Assembly: GCA_021401465.1 (NCBI GenBank)
Contig: JADDMT010000026.1
Coordinates: forward strand, 124,001 to 188,000
DNA: 64,000 nucleotides
Direction: 5' to 3'
Source: Teratosphaeria epicoccoides
Lineage: Eukaryota; Ascomycota; Dothideomycetes; Mycosphaerellales; Teratosphaeriaceae
Shown: in pieces, positions 54,033 through 63,985 of the stretch
Layout: every line of letters starts with the position of its first letter
How positions within the stretch are numbered: position 1 is the stretch's first letter
Notes under the pieces: model-generated
Databases searched by the model: none
Told to the model about the DNA's origin: nothing
The model's input: only the letters and a program-made list of their open reading frames with translations
Translations under genes and position numbers: made by a program

Positions 54033-57000
54033 CTACTTCCTCTTGCCACCTTTCTTGACTTTCCTCTCGTCATCGCTACCACCTCGCTCACGGTCAGTTT
54101 TGGCGGCCTTGGCTTCCATAGCATCCCAGTCGTCGCCCTCTTCAGACTCAGACATGTCTTCTTCAGAAGCATCGGCAGAAGCGTCATCGTCAAAGTCACT
54201 CTCATCCTCACTTGACTCATCAGACGCCAAATCCTCTTCACTGACCTCGAAGGCCGACTCTTCCTCCTCCTCATCGCCTTCGTCCTCGGAGTCCTCTGTA
54301 GAGAGGAAACTCCAGCCGCCGTCTTTGAAAAACTGGTAGGGGTCAGCGGTGACAGTCTTCATGATCTGGCCCCAGTTGAGGTTGAGTGGGCCCTCGGTGA
54401 AGGGGATGTCGACACTGTCTAGCCAGTCCTTGACACCATCTAGACTCTCCACAGGTATCGTGTTGATGTGGACGGGCGCGCGGGTGAAGTCCTTGAACAC
54501 GACAACCATGTCGAAGTTCTTGAGGCCGAACTGAACGCGCTCGAGGTGGACCACTTCGATGTCAGTGAGGGTGATGACCAAGAAAGGCGGCTCGGTGAGC
54601 TGCACCAAGCAATCTGTGGTCGGCTGGATAGTTACGCTCGATCGGCTGGGCACACCATTGAAGCCGAGGTCGCGGAAGGGCATATCGACTGCCATGACCT
54701 CGCCCTTCCCAGCATCCGCGATCTTCTCGGCAAAATTGCGGAACTCTTTGTCGAGCTGTGCTCGTCTCCTCTTCTCTTCTTGCTCAGCCTCGAATTCCTC
54801 CTCATCGCCGTAGCGGTGCTTGCGCTTCCTGTTGCCTGTCTCGTCGAACTGCATCTCGGTCGCTTCACGGTAGAATTGCACATCCTTGGTCTTCCTCTTA
54901 CCGATCATGATTGGGTTGATCAGGTGCACATGTATGATGACGATCAACTCGCCTACACATGGCTGGAAGAAAAGGTGTTTGATGTTGCCGAACAGAACAT
55001 CAATCTTCTGGTTGCCCAGGTGGAGGTAGCGCAGACCGTTCTGGTGAATCTCGACAGCACCACTGACGCGCTTGGACTCCAGCGTCGGACGTACATAGAT
55101 GTTGTCCAGGCGGAAAGGCCGCCGATTCCGGATCTCGACGAGCTTGTCCTGCTCAACGACATCCTCCATGTCCTTCTTCTCCTGCTCCTTGCGGACAGCT
55201 GCCTTCTTCATTTCCGTGATATCGTCCTTGATCTCTTCCATGCGGTTGGCGTCTTTACTCCTGAATGTCAGTGATCGGATGAACTGGGCTTGCGGCTCTT
55301 CGAACGGCTGATCGTCTTTCCTGCCAACACCCTGTCCAGGACTCAGAAAGTTGATGCGGAGATAGCAAAATCCGCCTTCTTGGCTGGTGGTGGCGTTCTT
55401 CAGCGTGTTGATGTGGAAAGGTACCGGCCGGCCCATGATGGGCAAGATGATGCTGTCCCGCTTCCGGTCGACCACAACCACCAGGTCTTTGACCTTGCTT
55501 GGCAGATCTGTGTCGCGCTTGTACGACTCGAATCGCTTGAACTTCTTTTCCGTACCACCGTTGAGGTTACCATGACCCTCTGCATACTGCTCCTCGCCTT
55601 CCTTTTGCTTCTTTCCGTGTAACTCTCTCTGGTGCTCTCTCCGGGCATTTTCCTTCTCCTCGTTTGCGGTCACGCCGCCTTGGCCTCTCAGTCGGGTCTT
55701 GGTGATGTTCGACGAGGCCACAGCACCCACCCGCGAGTCCTTCTTTGGCTTGGGTTTCTCTTTCTTCTCTTCCTCTTCATCATCGTTGAAGAAGAAGGAG
55801 GTGCTCTCCATGTCGGTCGACGCATCCTTGGTGAAGACAAAAGCCTCGGAGCCGGTGATGCGCACGGTGTCACTGAGCATGAGAGAGTAGGTCTGGTCCT
55901 TCTTGCTCTTGCTGTGCGGGTTCTCGAGATTCGAGAAACCAGTCGTGATGGAAAAGGTCATGCCATCCTTGAGCACCCGTGCGTTCTTGGCATTCAGCAC
56001 CAGATTCGAGTCCCTGATCTCAACCCCGATACCCGCGCCGACCGACTTGAGGAAGTTGCTCTCCAATTCTGGCTTCTTCGCCTTGACGACCGAGAGCGCC
56101 TTGTGGTACACGTCTTTGCAAGCGACACCGTCCTTCATCTCCTTGATGACTGCATCGTGCACACTCAGAAGTAGCTTGTACATATTTTCCTGGCTCTTGT
56201 GGGGGTCGACCAAGTATGTCCGCGCAATCGAGGAGGAGTAGGTCTGATAGCGCAGACCGAAAGCGCAGATGATCACACCCGGATGCAGATTGCTGTCGTC
56301 AGGCTCAGTGCCGAGCTTGATGTCGAATTTGCCGCCGCTCATGACCGTCGGGTTGATGCTCCAGTCGAGCTGCATCGTGTCGAAGTTCTGTGGCGCCTTC
56401 TTCCACTTGAAGAACTTGTCGTCGTCGATCTTGGCCGTGATCTTGTCGCTGAGAGCCCTGTGGCTGATCTTCTTGTCCTTGTCAAGGATATCTGACATGT
56501 ATTCGACGAAGTAGTCCGACATGGTATGCGCCGCGGCCACTGAGGCATTCCTGATTGCGCGCAGCTCGTGCTCATCCTTCACAGCCATGACCGTTGACAG
56601 CGCCGGGCCAATCTCCACCTCTTCGACATCCTTGCTGATTCCTGAATACGCCGTCTTCCACTCGTTGACGAATGGACCGGCGGCGGGGTCCTTGGTCAAC
56701 ACGCCCACCTTCTTGCCGGCGCTCTTGACGGTGTCCAGGATCTTCTCAAACTGCTTCGCGTTCTCCGCGTCATCCTTGCCGCGGACAAGCACCTCGACGG
56801 GCACCTTGCCACCCTCCTGCAGCGGGAAGAGATACGACGCCTTCTTCTTAGTGGTGATGATGTAGATGGCCTCTTGGGTGAGACAGAAGAGGGTGGTGGG
56901 GAACTCGTAGCCAAGTAACCAGAACTGCGCGGCGTTCGCCTTGTGGAAGCCTTGAGCTTCATCGCTCTTGCCCATCACCAGCACGATGCTGCCTACATCG

Positions 57001-57104
57001 CCGAACACATTGTTGCCGCTGCGCTTGTCGGCCTTCCACTGGCTGATCAGTGCCGACAGCCGATTGTGGAAGGTCTCCTTGTTGATGACCACCTCGTCGC
57101 CCAT
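54033..57104 (-). CDS. SPT16: FACT complex large subunit Spt16
   Basis: The 1023-residue protein is the histone chaperone subunit that, with Pob3 and Nhp6, moves nucleosomes ahead of polymerases. From the N-terminus: the Spt16 N-lobe (MGDEVVINKETFHNRLSAL and onward), an inactive M24 aminopeptidase-like domain (about 180-420, with ISHRALSDKI and VIICAFGLRYQTYSSSIART), the Spt16 middle domain (about 540-700, with ILPIMGRPVPFHINTLKN), the Rtt106-like PH domain (VVFKDFTRAPVHINTIP), and a long Asp/Glu/Ser tail ending in basic residues. Length matches the family (about 1030). The frame is open 42 codons upstream, but the family start is MGDEVV. It is a single large exon. Gene and carrier share a 300-bp divergent promoter. 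Confidence 0.97.
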   Translation of the reverse strand: MGDEVVINKETFHNRLSALISQWKADKRSGNNVFGDVGSIVLVMGKSDEAQGFHKANAAQFWLLGYEFPTTLFCLTQEAIYIITTKKKASYLFPLQEGGKVPVEVLVRGKDDAENAKQFEKILDTVKSAGKKVGVLTKDPAAGPFVNEWKTAYSGISKDVEEVEIGPALSTVMAVKDEHELRAIRNASVAAAHTMSDYFVEYMSDILDKDKKISHRALSDKITAKIDDDKFFKWKKAPQNFDTMQLDWSINPTVMSGGKFDIKLGTEPDDSNLHPGVIICAFGLRYQTYSSSIARTYLVDPHKSQENMYKLLLSVHDAVIKEMKDGVACKDVYHKALSVVKAKKPELESNFLKSVGAGIGVEIRDSNLVLNAKNARVLKDGMTFSITTGFSNLENPHSKSKKDQTYSLMLSDTVRITGSEAFVFTKDASTDMESTSFFFNDDEEEEKKEKPKPKKDSRVGAVASSNITKTRLRGQGGVTANEEKENARREHQRELHGKKQKEGEEQYAEGHGNLNGGTEKKFKRFESYKRDTDLPSKVKDLVVVVDRKRDSIILPIMGRPVPFHINTLKNATTSQEGGFCYLRINFLSPGQGVGRKDDQPFEEPQAQFIRSLTFRSKDANRMEEIKDDITEMKKAAVRKEQEKKDMEDVVEQDKLVEIRNRRPFRLDNIYVRPTLESKRVSGAVEIHQNGLRYLHLGNQKIDVLFGNIKHLFFQPCVGELIVIIHVHLINPIMIGKRKTKDVQFYREATEMQFDETGNRKRKHRYGDEEEFEAEQEEKRRRAQLDKEFRNFAEKIADAGKGEVMAVDMPFRDLGFNGVPSRSSVTIQPTTDCLVQLTEPPFLVITLTDIEVVHLERVQFGLKNFDMVVVFKDFTRAPVHINTIPVESLDGVKDWLDSVDIPFTEGPLNLNWGQIMKTVTADPYQFFKDGGWSFLSTEDSEDEGDEEEEESAFEVSEEDLASDESSEDESDFDDDASADASEEDMSESEEGDDWDAMEAKAAKTDRERGGSDDERKVKKGGKRK

Positions 57105-57406
57105 GGTGGCGGTGATGGTGTGGTGGAGGTGGTGTCGCGCAGGGGAGGGGGGGTAAGAGGGGTGTAGATGTCGCGGTGGTGGGTGGTCAGGAAAGATGGG
57201 AAAAGATGGAGAAAGCAGAGTCGCGTACAAGCGCGTAGGTGCCTCGCGCTTCGGCAGGTTCCGCCGCTAGTGAAGCTCCGATAGCCGATTGACATGCTGC
57301 ACCTTCCTCTTCGGAACGTTCGATCACATGTTCATGCCAGAAGCGTCCATGGCACATTATTCACGATGAGGGCGCAGGACAGAGATGCATCCTGCGGCGG
57401 ACCACG
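57105..57406. promoter_or_regulatory. Divergent promoter, SPT16 and mitochondrial carrier
   Basis: About 300 bp separate the two start codons. CT/GA-rich tracts occur on the SPT16 side; no TATA box is seen, as expected for housekeeping genes. Confidence 0.5.
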
Positions 57407-58793
57407 ATGAGCGACATTGTCAATGCGGCGCCCTTGCCACCCAACATCAGGGAGGGCGGGACGTTGGAGGGGCGTGGCACGCCTCGAAAGCGGCAGGAGA
57501 ATGCGTCCACGGGCGTGGGAGCTGCCACTATGAGGGCTGTGAGCGCCCGCTTCTTGGCATTCTACTTCCGCGCGCCGATGAAGGCTTTCTTCAGAAGTCG
57601 GGTAGAGTGAGTCACATGAGTCATGACAGTGCTTGGCAGCGGTAAACCGTAGGTCTGATTGCTCGCGCAGTTACATGGTAAGCACCCCGAGATGGCAATC
57701 ATCTCATCGTCCACGACCGGACATGCGGATTCCTAACGACCGGTAGGGCTACGCGAGAGCAATCAACCCAGCAGTCCAGGCCGGCGAGAAGTGGTCCTGG
57801 CGCATGACTTCTCCCGCACTCCTCGCCAGCGCTGTGCGGCAACATGGCTGGTCCTTCATCCCCAACCAGGTCCTACCGCCGCTAATGGCGAACACGCTCG
57901 TCGGGGCTGTCCTCTACACCGCCTACCTGCAGACACTAGGCATCTTCCACGAGCCTGCCATGCGAGCAACCAAACGGATCGAGCCGTTGCCACCGCCACG
58001 TGCCACCTTGGCCGCAGGCTTCATCGCAGGCTCGATCCAGAGCGTGGTCGCTGCACCCTTAGACGCCTTGCAAGTCCGCTTCCGAAGCCGAGAGTTCGTC
58101 GCTGGGAAGTACAGCAACATGTGGCAGTACGCCAACATGAAGATCCGCGAGATAGGCACTCGCGGGATCTTCGCCGGCTGGACTTTGTCACTCCTCCGCG
58201 ACAGCTTCGGCAACGCGGCCTTCTTTGGCGTCTTTGAATACGTGAAAGGCCAATGCTTCTACAGCTTGGTGTCAAACTTGTATGGGCACTGGGGCAAACT
58301 CACGGGGTTCCAGAGGGACGTCATTCAAGCCCAGCAAAGGGATGGAAAAGCCGCCGGCAATCCTGTGATAAGACCACACTACTTGCTCGAGCCGACTTTC
58401 CTCGCCCTGGCTGGCGTCGCTGCTTCCGTCGTCCAAGCCGCCATCCTGCACCCGATCAGCAGGATCCAGGAAATTCACTACGAACGTCTGGAATGGATCG
58501 ATTCGCACTCCAGAGACGCTGACAAAGCCAGCCGGCAGGGCGCACTGAAGTTGTATGCGAGCGCGTACAAAAAAACATTTAAGCAATGTCTGGCTATCGC
58601 GCGCCGCGAATATGGACCCGGGATGCAAGGCATGCGACGGTGGCTTTTCAAAGACTTCTGGTTGAGAACGGTGACTCAAGTGCCTAGCACAGCCGCCGGT
58701 CTGATCGTCTTCGAGGTGATCAGGAGAAGGTACGGCGACAATTCGGACATGGTCAGGATCAACAAGGACGGTTACGATATCCTGCTTGTATGA
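57407..58793 (+). CDS. Mitochondrial carrier family protein with a 7-nt exon
   Basis: Proposed join 57407..57606,57671..57677,57747..58793, 417 aa. The product has mitochondrial-carrier repeats: AAPLDALQVRFRSREF (PxDxxxxR signature), IFAGWTLSLLRDSFGNAAFFGVFEYVKG, and a degenerate third signature HPISRIQE, with about six membrane helices. Exon 1 supplies RAPMKAFFRSRV. The 7-nt exon TTACATG, flanked by CGCAG and GTAAGC, adds D-Y-M across the junctions and leads to GYARAINPAVQAG; both introns have CTGAT or CTAAC branch sites. Skipping it breaks the frame. The long spacing and weak signatures place it in a fungal-specific carrier subgroup of unknown substrate, presumably in the inner membrane. 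Confidence 0.86.
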
Positions 58794-59002
58794 TGGATCC
58801 TCCACTGGTCCGCAGACACCAAGACACGGCGCCGTGAACACCACCACGAGGACCCATCCCACACCCGCTGAGTACCATTGAAACAACCTCTACTCCTCCA
58901 CTCGAACAAACCAGACAGCAGAAACATCCAGCACCAGACCTCCCCAATCCCCCAATCCCCCATAAGACTCCCCCCCACATCTCCTAAGCCTCTACGACCC
59001 CC

Positions 59003-59520
59003 CTACCCCGCAACCCCCGCGCCACAACGCCTCCCCGTCCGCGGAACATAACAAGCCGGCCGCCGATCCCCCCCACGATACCCACACTTACATCCCTTTC
59101 CCGCCTCCTGCGGGAAGTAAAAACAATCAATCGTATGCTCGCGCACCGAGGGCTCGTCATCGCTGCAGCGCACCTTCGAAACGGCCCCGCGTAGAAATCT
59201 CAGCAGACTGCCCTGACGAGCGAGAGATCTCCATTCGCAAATCTTCGGACTGGACTTACGACATAGCGGGCCCCGAGACAGAACTAGATATTTTTTTGAA
59301 TGATTAGCTAGGGAAGAAATTCTCCCTTTTTCTTTTCTTTCCATGCTTCTTTCTCGCCCGGCGGTGGGGAAGGAAATCCTACCTCCTGCCCATCAGGATG
59401 CTCTCCCAGCTCTCGACTCGAGCAATTCTGTCTCGTCCCCTGCGCTCGCGCGACGGGTGGGAAAGGAGGCTGCGCCAGGAGCCCGAGGAGGGTTACAGTC
59501 CGCAGCAGAGCAACAATCAT
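59003..59520 (-). CDS. Small secreted cysteine-rich protein (SSP5), three exons
   Basis: Proposed join complement(59003..59173,59260..59283,59383..59520), 110 aa, all junctions phase 0. Exon 1 is a signal peptide (MIVALLRTVTLLGLLAQ..., cut near ARA at 24-26) plus the first cysteine. Exon 2 is 24 nt and encodes FCLGARYV. Exon 3 encodes the remaining cysteines, among them GCKCGYRGG, and ends RRCGAGVAG. In total eight cysteines lie at 33, 48, 57, 71, 82, 84, 95 and 104. Introns of 99 and 86 bp have donors GTAGGA and GTAAGT, branch sites GCTAATC and GCTGAGA, and acceptors CTAG and GAAG. The mature protein is basic. No family is recognised; a secreted, disulfide-rich effector or antimicrobial role is inference. 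Confidence 0.62.
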
Positions 59521-60299
59521 CACGCCTGCCTGGATTTCCGTTTCGTTTTCTTCAAAGGTAAAAGAAAAAGCTCGGAAAAAAACGGGCGTCGAAGGGGAGT
59601 GAGTGAGGTGGTGCCCTGTGTGCGGCTCGTACCATAATTTATCACCTGCAGGAAAGGAGAGACAGCAAATGCACTTGTCCCACTAATAAGCCAGCCAGGC
59701 ACGTAACCCCCCGCCGCCGGGTCAGACTAGTACGTACACATTTCAAAATCGCACTTCTACTACCCTAAATCAGGGTACATCTTTTTCTCGAACTCCCTGA
59801 AAAGAGAAAAAGAAAAAGAATCGCGCCACAAAAAAGATTTTTTTTTTCTCTCCTGGCAGAGATCCTGCCTGGCAAAGACACGCTTGATAACGCTGTGTGG
59901 AGGGGGGAAGGACTTGAGACAAGACCCCTCACCTTACCGTACCTGATTCCCAACGAAAAGATCTGATGCCATGTACCACGATCGTTGGCAGGAAGATATG
60001 AGATTACTGAAGTTAGGAACCCTGCTGCTGTGCCTTGCAGCAAGCAGGCCATGTGAGGCAGGCCGAATGATCCTTACACGGAGACGAAAAGTGGATCTGG
60101 TATTCGTCTGAGATGATGATGATGATGATGATGATGATGAAGTGTTTGGGAGGGCTGTGTTAGAAAAGGAAGCACCTTAGTAGTGGCAGCTGCAAGGCAC
60201 TACAGAGCCATCGTAGTGCGGACCCGGGGGCATCGCCCCCCCTTAAGTGCTTATCTTGCTCGATGGCCACCCAGCGGAAACAATGCTCATGTGCGAGAA
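59521..60299. other. Intergenic with GAT repeat and GC hairpin
   Basis: Purine/pyrimidine-rich low-complexity sequence with an A/T-tract near 59815-59850, a GAT repeat at 60112-60140 and a GGGGGC/GCCCCC hairpin at 60226-60240 just past the SPP1 stop. No gene is seen. Confidence 0.5.
60112..60140. repeat. (GAT)n trinucleotide repeat
   Basis: Nine to ten uninterrupted GAT units in non-coding sequence on the 3' side of SPP1. Confidence 0.9.
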
Positions 60300-62477
60300 T
60301 CATGCTGCCGCATCAATCGCCATTGCTTCACCGCCCGCATCTGCCAACACCGCGTTCTCCGGCTCCATCACTGGCCCGCCGTGAGCAGGCTCATCCACAT
60401 CCATGGCATCGCCCGCAGAGGGCAGCTGGCCGTCACGCTCGACGGCACCGACTCCATGGACCTCGACGCTGCCCTCCGTCAGCGAGCCAGCCTTTGCCCG
60501 AATGACCGCCCTCGCGTGAATCTCCTTCTCCTCCCGATCCAGCGCCCTCATGTTGTCCGAATTATCGCCCATCTCGAACCGCAAGTCGTCCACGGCCAGC
60601 TTGCCCCACTCCAAATGCCGCGCACACTTCTTCCTCTCGCACACCTCGACGGCGCCCAACGCCACTTCCAGCACATCTGCGTCGCGTCCTGCGTCCGGGC
60701 AGCTCTTCTCCACGGCCAAAGTCTCCCGCTCGAACGCCTGCTTGCCCACGCTGCTGCCGCGGAACGCTGCGAACTCCTCTTCCGTCCACTCGATCCGACA
60801 ATCGTACCCGCAGTACTCTTTCGGCTTCAGCTCTTTCTCGGTCGCGGTCCGGGATGCCGCCTGCTTGACCATGGTGACGAACTTGATGCGATCCTTCAGC
60901 AGCTGGTGTCTGTGACGCGCCTGCTCTTTCTTCTCGTGGATCTGGTCGAGCGCGGCAGTTTCGTGGTCAGTGTATTCGTCGTGCGATTGCTGCTCTTTGC
61001 CGTCGGGAGTGGCGGGCGGGCTCAACACGCCCTCGCCCAATTTCCGGAAATCCTCCGCCGTCTTGGACGCCGCGACCAACGCTTTGACTTCGCCCGCAGC
61101 CAACACGCCACCTCTGGCGCCGAGGTCTTCCACGTCCGACCGCCCATCGACAGCGATGCTGCCCTTTCGTCTGCTCGCCCTGCTGCTCTCCCAGGGATTC
61201 TGCCGGTCTCGTGTCGCGGCCGCCAGCTCGCGAAAGTAGGCGACCCCACACTCGTCCGAACAGTACTTGCTGCCATCCTTCCCACTCTTGCTGTTGCCCA
61301 CGCGCGCGGGCTGCTTGCACCGGTTGCGCCTGCACATGCGCTTCCAGGTCGTCACACCCACCCCCGCCTTCTCACAATTCGGACATATGTACTTGTCGAT
61401 AAGATGCTTGTTCTCTTCCTTGATGTTGACGCATTTCCCGTGAAACCAGTCGTCGCATTGGCCATCGCAGCCAATCATGAAGGTGCCGTTGTCCGGCTTG
61501 CGGCAGAGACAGTACACCTCGCCCGAACCCTCGACGTCGTCGTCTTCATCGGCGTCCTCATCCTCGCCGTCCACTTCGCCCGAGTCGGAGCGGTGCGAGG
61601 GCGCGGGCGACGAGTTCAGCGGGGTGCCCTTGGTGCTGTCGCCGAGCTTGCGATGTGCGGGCTTGGAGGCGCGTGACGACGGCGTCTCCGACCGCTCCAC
61701 GTCGATCTTGCGCCTTTTGGAGGGCGGAGCCTTCTTGGTCGATGTCGCGGTGCCTTTCTTGGTGCGCGGGGCGGGTCGCTTCTTGGTCGGGGCCGACTCG
61801 GGTGCCGTGACTTCCGTGGAAGGCACGGGCACGGAGCTGTCCCGCAGCGGAGGGTGTGTCGTCCGCTCGCCCTTGATCTTGGCCATCGGCTTCGGTTCGG
61901 TGTCTGCTGGGTGGCGTATGGCAGGTCCTGGGTCGAGGGGGGAGGAAGCTCGCGGGGTGGGCAGGGTCTCTTGCTTGATGGCGGGCGGTGGAGACGTTGT
62001 GATGGGCGGGTTGGCGGTCGAAGTGAAATGTGAAGGTGAGACGCGGGTGGCAGATGGGGACGAGACGGCGGATGGTGATGGAGCGAGATGTGCTGCACGT
62101 GAATTGGGTGGTATCGCCTGCAAGGGTGGCAGAGTCATGCGTGTGTGCGCTTGTGATGCTCCTGACTCTCGTCGCATTTCTGGTGACTGACGCGAGGCCA
62201 CGTGATATGCCTCGAGGGTGGGTGAGGTCATGTGCCGGTCGACATTACAAGTATTATTGTTGTTATTGTTGGGCGGTGGCAGATTGATCGCTCCTGCGCC
62301 CAAACTGCTCGTCCGCCGCTCCTGCCCTTGCTCGTAGCATTGTCGCACGGAGGGCGGCGTTGTGCTCGAGAGGCCGGGGAGGGCGGCTGCTGCCTCGTGG
62401 GCCGTCGAGGTGGCTTGCGCCTGCTGTTCCTTTTGCGACGGCTCCGGGTTGAGCAGGTTGGAAAGTGCGAACGACAT
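60300..62477 (-). CDS. SPP1: COMPASS (Set1) complex PHD-finger subunit Spp1
   Basis: The 725-residue single-exon protein is the fungal Spp1/CXXC1 homologue, which binds H3K4me and stimulates Set1. The N-terminal 310 residues are disordered and Pro/Ser rich with basic NLS-like runs (SKRRKIDVE) and an acidic stretch. The PHD finger follows (about 330-375: YCLCRKPDNGTFMIGCDG, then QCDDWFHGKCV and YICPNC), giving Cys4-His-Cys3. Next is a second cysteine site (MCRRNRCKQPAR, then KYCSDECGVAYF), the conserved region after the PHD in Spp1 proteins. The C-terminal half is helical, with C-x3-C pairs (YCGYDCR, ERKKCARHLEW) typical of Spp1/CFP1. A GT repeat sits in the 5' leader. Confidence 0.92.
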   Translation of the reverse strand: MSFALSNLLNPEPSQKEQQAQATSTAHEAAAALPGLSSTTPPSVRQCYEQGQERRTSSLGAGAINLPPPNNNNNNTCNVDRHMTSPTLEAYHVASRQSPEMRRESGASQAHTRMTLPPLQAIPPNSRAAHLAPSPSAVSSPSATRVSPSHFTSTANPPITTSPPPAIKQETLPTPRASSPLDPGPAIRHPADTEPKPMAKIKGERTTHPPLRDSSVPVPSTEVTAPESAPTKKRPAPRTKKGTATSTKKAPPSKRRKIDVERSETPSSRASKPAHRKLGDSTKGTPLNSSPAPSHRSDSGEVDGEDEDADEDDDVEGSGEVYCLCRKPDNGTFMIGCDGQCDDWFHGKCVNIKEENKHLIDKYICPNCEKAGVGVTTWKRMCRRNRCKQPARVGNSKSGKDGSKYCSDECGVAYFRELAAATRDRQNPWESSRASRRKGSIAVDGRSDVEDLGARGGVLAAGEVKALVAASKTAEDFRKLGEGVLSPPATPDGKEQQSHDEYTDHETAALDQIHEKKEQARHRHQLLKDRIKFVTMVKQAASRTATEKELKPKEYCGYDCRIEWTEEEFAAFRGSSVGKQAFERETLAVEKSCPDAGRDADVLEVALGAVEVCERKKCARHLEWGKLAVDDLRFEMGDNSDNMRALDREEKEIHARAVIRAKAGSLTEGSVEVHGVGAVERDGQLPSAGDAMDVDEPAHGGPVMEPENAVLADAGGEAMAIDAAA

Positions 62478-62483
62478 GTTGTA

Positions 62484-62563
62484 GGTGGTGTGTGTGGGTG
62501 TGTGTGGGTGTAGGTGTGTGGGTGTGTGTGGGTGTGTGTGGGTGTCTCTGTGTGTGTGTGTGT
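62484..62563. repeat. (GT)n-type repeat upstream of SPP1
   Basis: A tract of TGTG and GGTG units (CA on the SPP1 sense strand) starts about 7 bp before the SPP1 ATG, so it lies in the 5' leader or core promoter. Such a tract can vary in length and might alter expression; that is inference. Confidence 0.85.
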
Positions 62564-62924
62564 CGTCGCTCTGTCACGCGACTCGAATACGCATATTAAG
62601 AAAAGCAATGAAGCAGAAATCTTGATTGCTGTTGTTGTTGTTTATTATCATTATCATCATTATGATGCGAGCCAGGAATTGAGGTCCAAGGGTCATGTCT
62701 CAGATCGACAGGCAGGAGCGGGGCAGAGTGGAGTCCGTGCCTGCCATCCCTGTCTGGCTGCACACAAAAATTGGAAAGAGCAGACAGCGTGACGTCGGAA
62801 GGCACCTCCGGTGCATAAGAAGCTTGCAGCAATGGCTCGCTTCGGGGAGGAGTCGTACTACATCGCTTGAACACCAACGTGCAATCATCACATGCTCGGA
62901 GCATACTCCTAAATGCCTCGCACC

Positions 62925-63985
62925 ATGGACATCATCTCCCTCCTCCGCCTCTCCTACCTCGGAGCCGCCGCCGCAGTAAGCCCACCCCTCGTCGACCCAC
63001 CGTCAGCCCACAGTAGCTGATGGAGCCCCGCTAGGTCCTCACCGCCTTCTTCCTCCCACCCCTCCGCCACCGCTTCCTCGCCTACGGTCCCCGCGCCTCC
63101 TCCTCCTCCTCCTCCATCACTTCCTCCTCCTCCATCACTTCCTCCTCCACCACCAAAAAAGCCGCCAACAAACCGTCCGACACCGCGCCCTTCCTAGCCC
63201 TCCTCGACCGCATCGCCGAGCTCACGCTCCCGCACGACTGGTTCACGAGTTTCTACGCCATCAGCGTCGCTTGGTCCTTGTTCTGGGCTGCTCAGATCTT
63301 GACGGACGGAGCGGTGTTCCGCGCTGTGTGCGACCTTACAGATGAGACCAGAGGCCCGGGCATGGCCTGGAGGCAAGCGATGCTGCTGTGGCTTTTGATG
63401 CTGGTGCAGGGGGGCAGGAGGCTGTATGAGTGTCTGGCGTTGAATGCCGAATCGAAGAGTCGAATGTGGTTTGGGCATTGGTTGTTGGGCATTTTGTTCT
63501 ACGTGGGCACCAGCATTGCCGTGTGGGTGGAGGGCGTGTCGGCCCTGCGGAGGCACAGGTTCACGGCGGGAGATTTGGCGATAACCGCGCCGGACCTGAA
63601 GACGTTCGTCGGCACGATCTTGTTCATCCTTGCATCGGGCTGGCAGCGTGATTGTCATGCTTACTTGGCTTCTTTGAAGTCGAAGAAAGGACAGTCTGCG
63701 ACGAAAGAGGACGAGAAGGGCAACGACGGGTACAAGCTGCCCTCGCACCCCGCCTTCGCGAGATTGATCGCGCCGCACTACACCGCCGAGTGCGTCATAT
63801 ACCTCGCTTTGGCCATCACTGGTGCGACTGAGCGGTCATGGATCAACAGGACGTTGTTCTGTGCTCTGGTCTTCGTGGCTACGAATCTCGGTGTGACGGC
63901 CCACGGGACCAAGGCGTGGTACGAGCGGCGCTTTGACAAAGAGGCTGTGGCAGGCAAGTGGAGCATGATCCCTTTTGTCTTCTGA
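62925..63985 (+). CDS. DFG10: Polyprenol reductase (DFG10/SRD5A3 family)
   Basis: Proposed join 62925..62975,63035..63985, 333 aa. Family members act in the ER late in dolichol synthesis, which N-glycosylation needs. A 59-bp intron (GTAAGC, branch GCTGAT, acceptor CTAG) joins SYLGAAAA to VLTAFFLP. The conserved steroid-reductase-type C-terminus is clear: PHYTAECVIYLALAI, then NLGVTAHGTKAWYERRF and the terminal KWSMIPFVF. Earlier landmarks are QGGRRLYECL and FGHWLLGILFY. A serine-rich insertion encoded by TCC repeats (about residues 32-52) is specific to this copy. An in-frame upstream Met (62913) is possible. Head to head with SPP1. Confidence 0.92.

Noticed and set aside
54043..57167. Many plus-strand frames opposite SPT16, up to 268 codons
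   Set aside because: They are antisense shadows of a strongly conserved gene with biased codon use.
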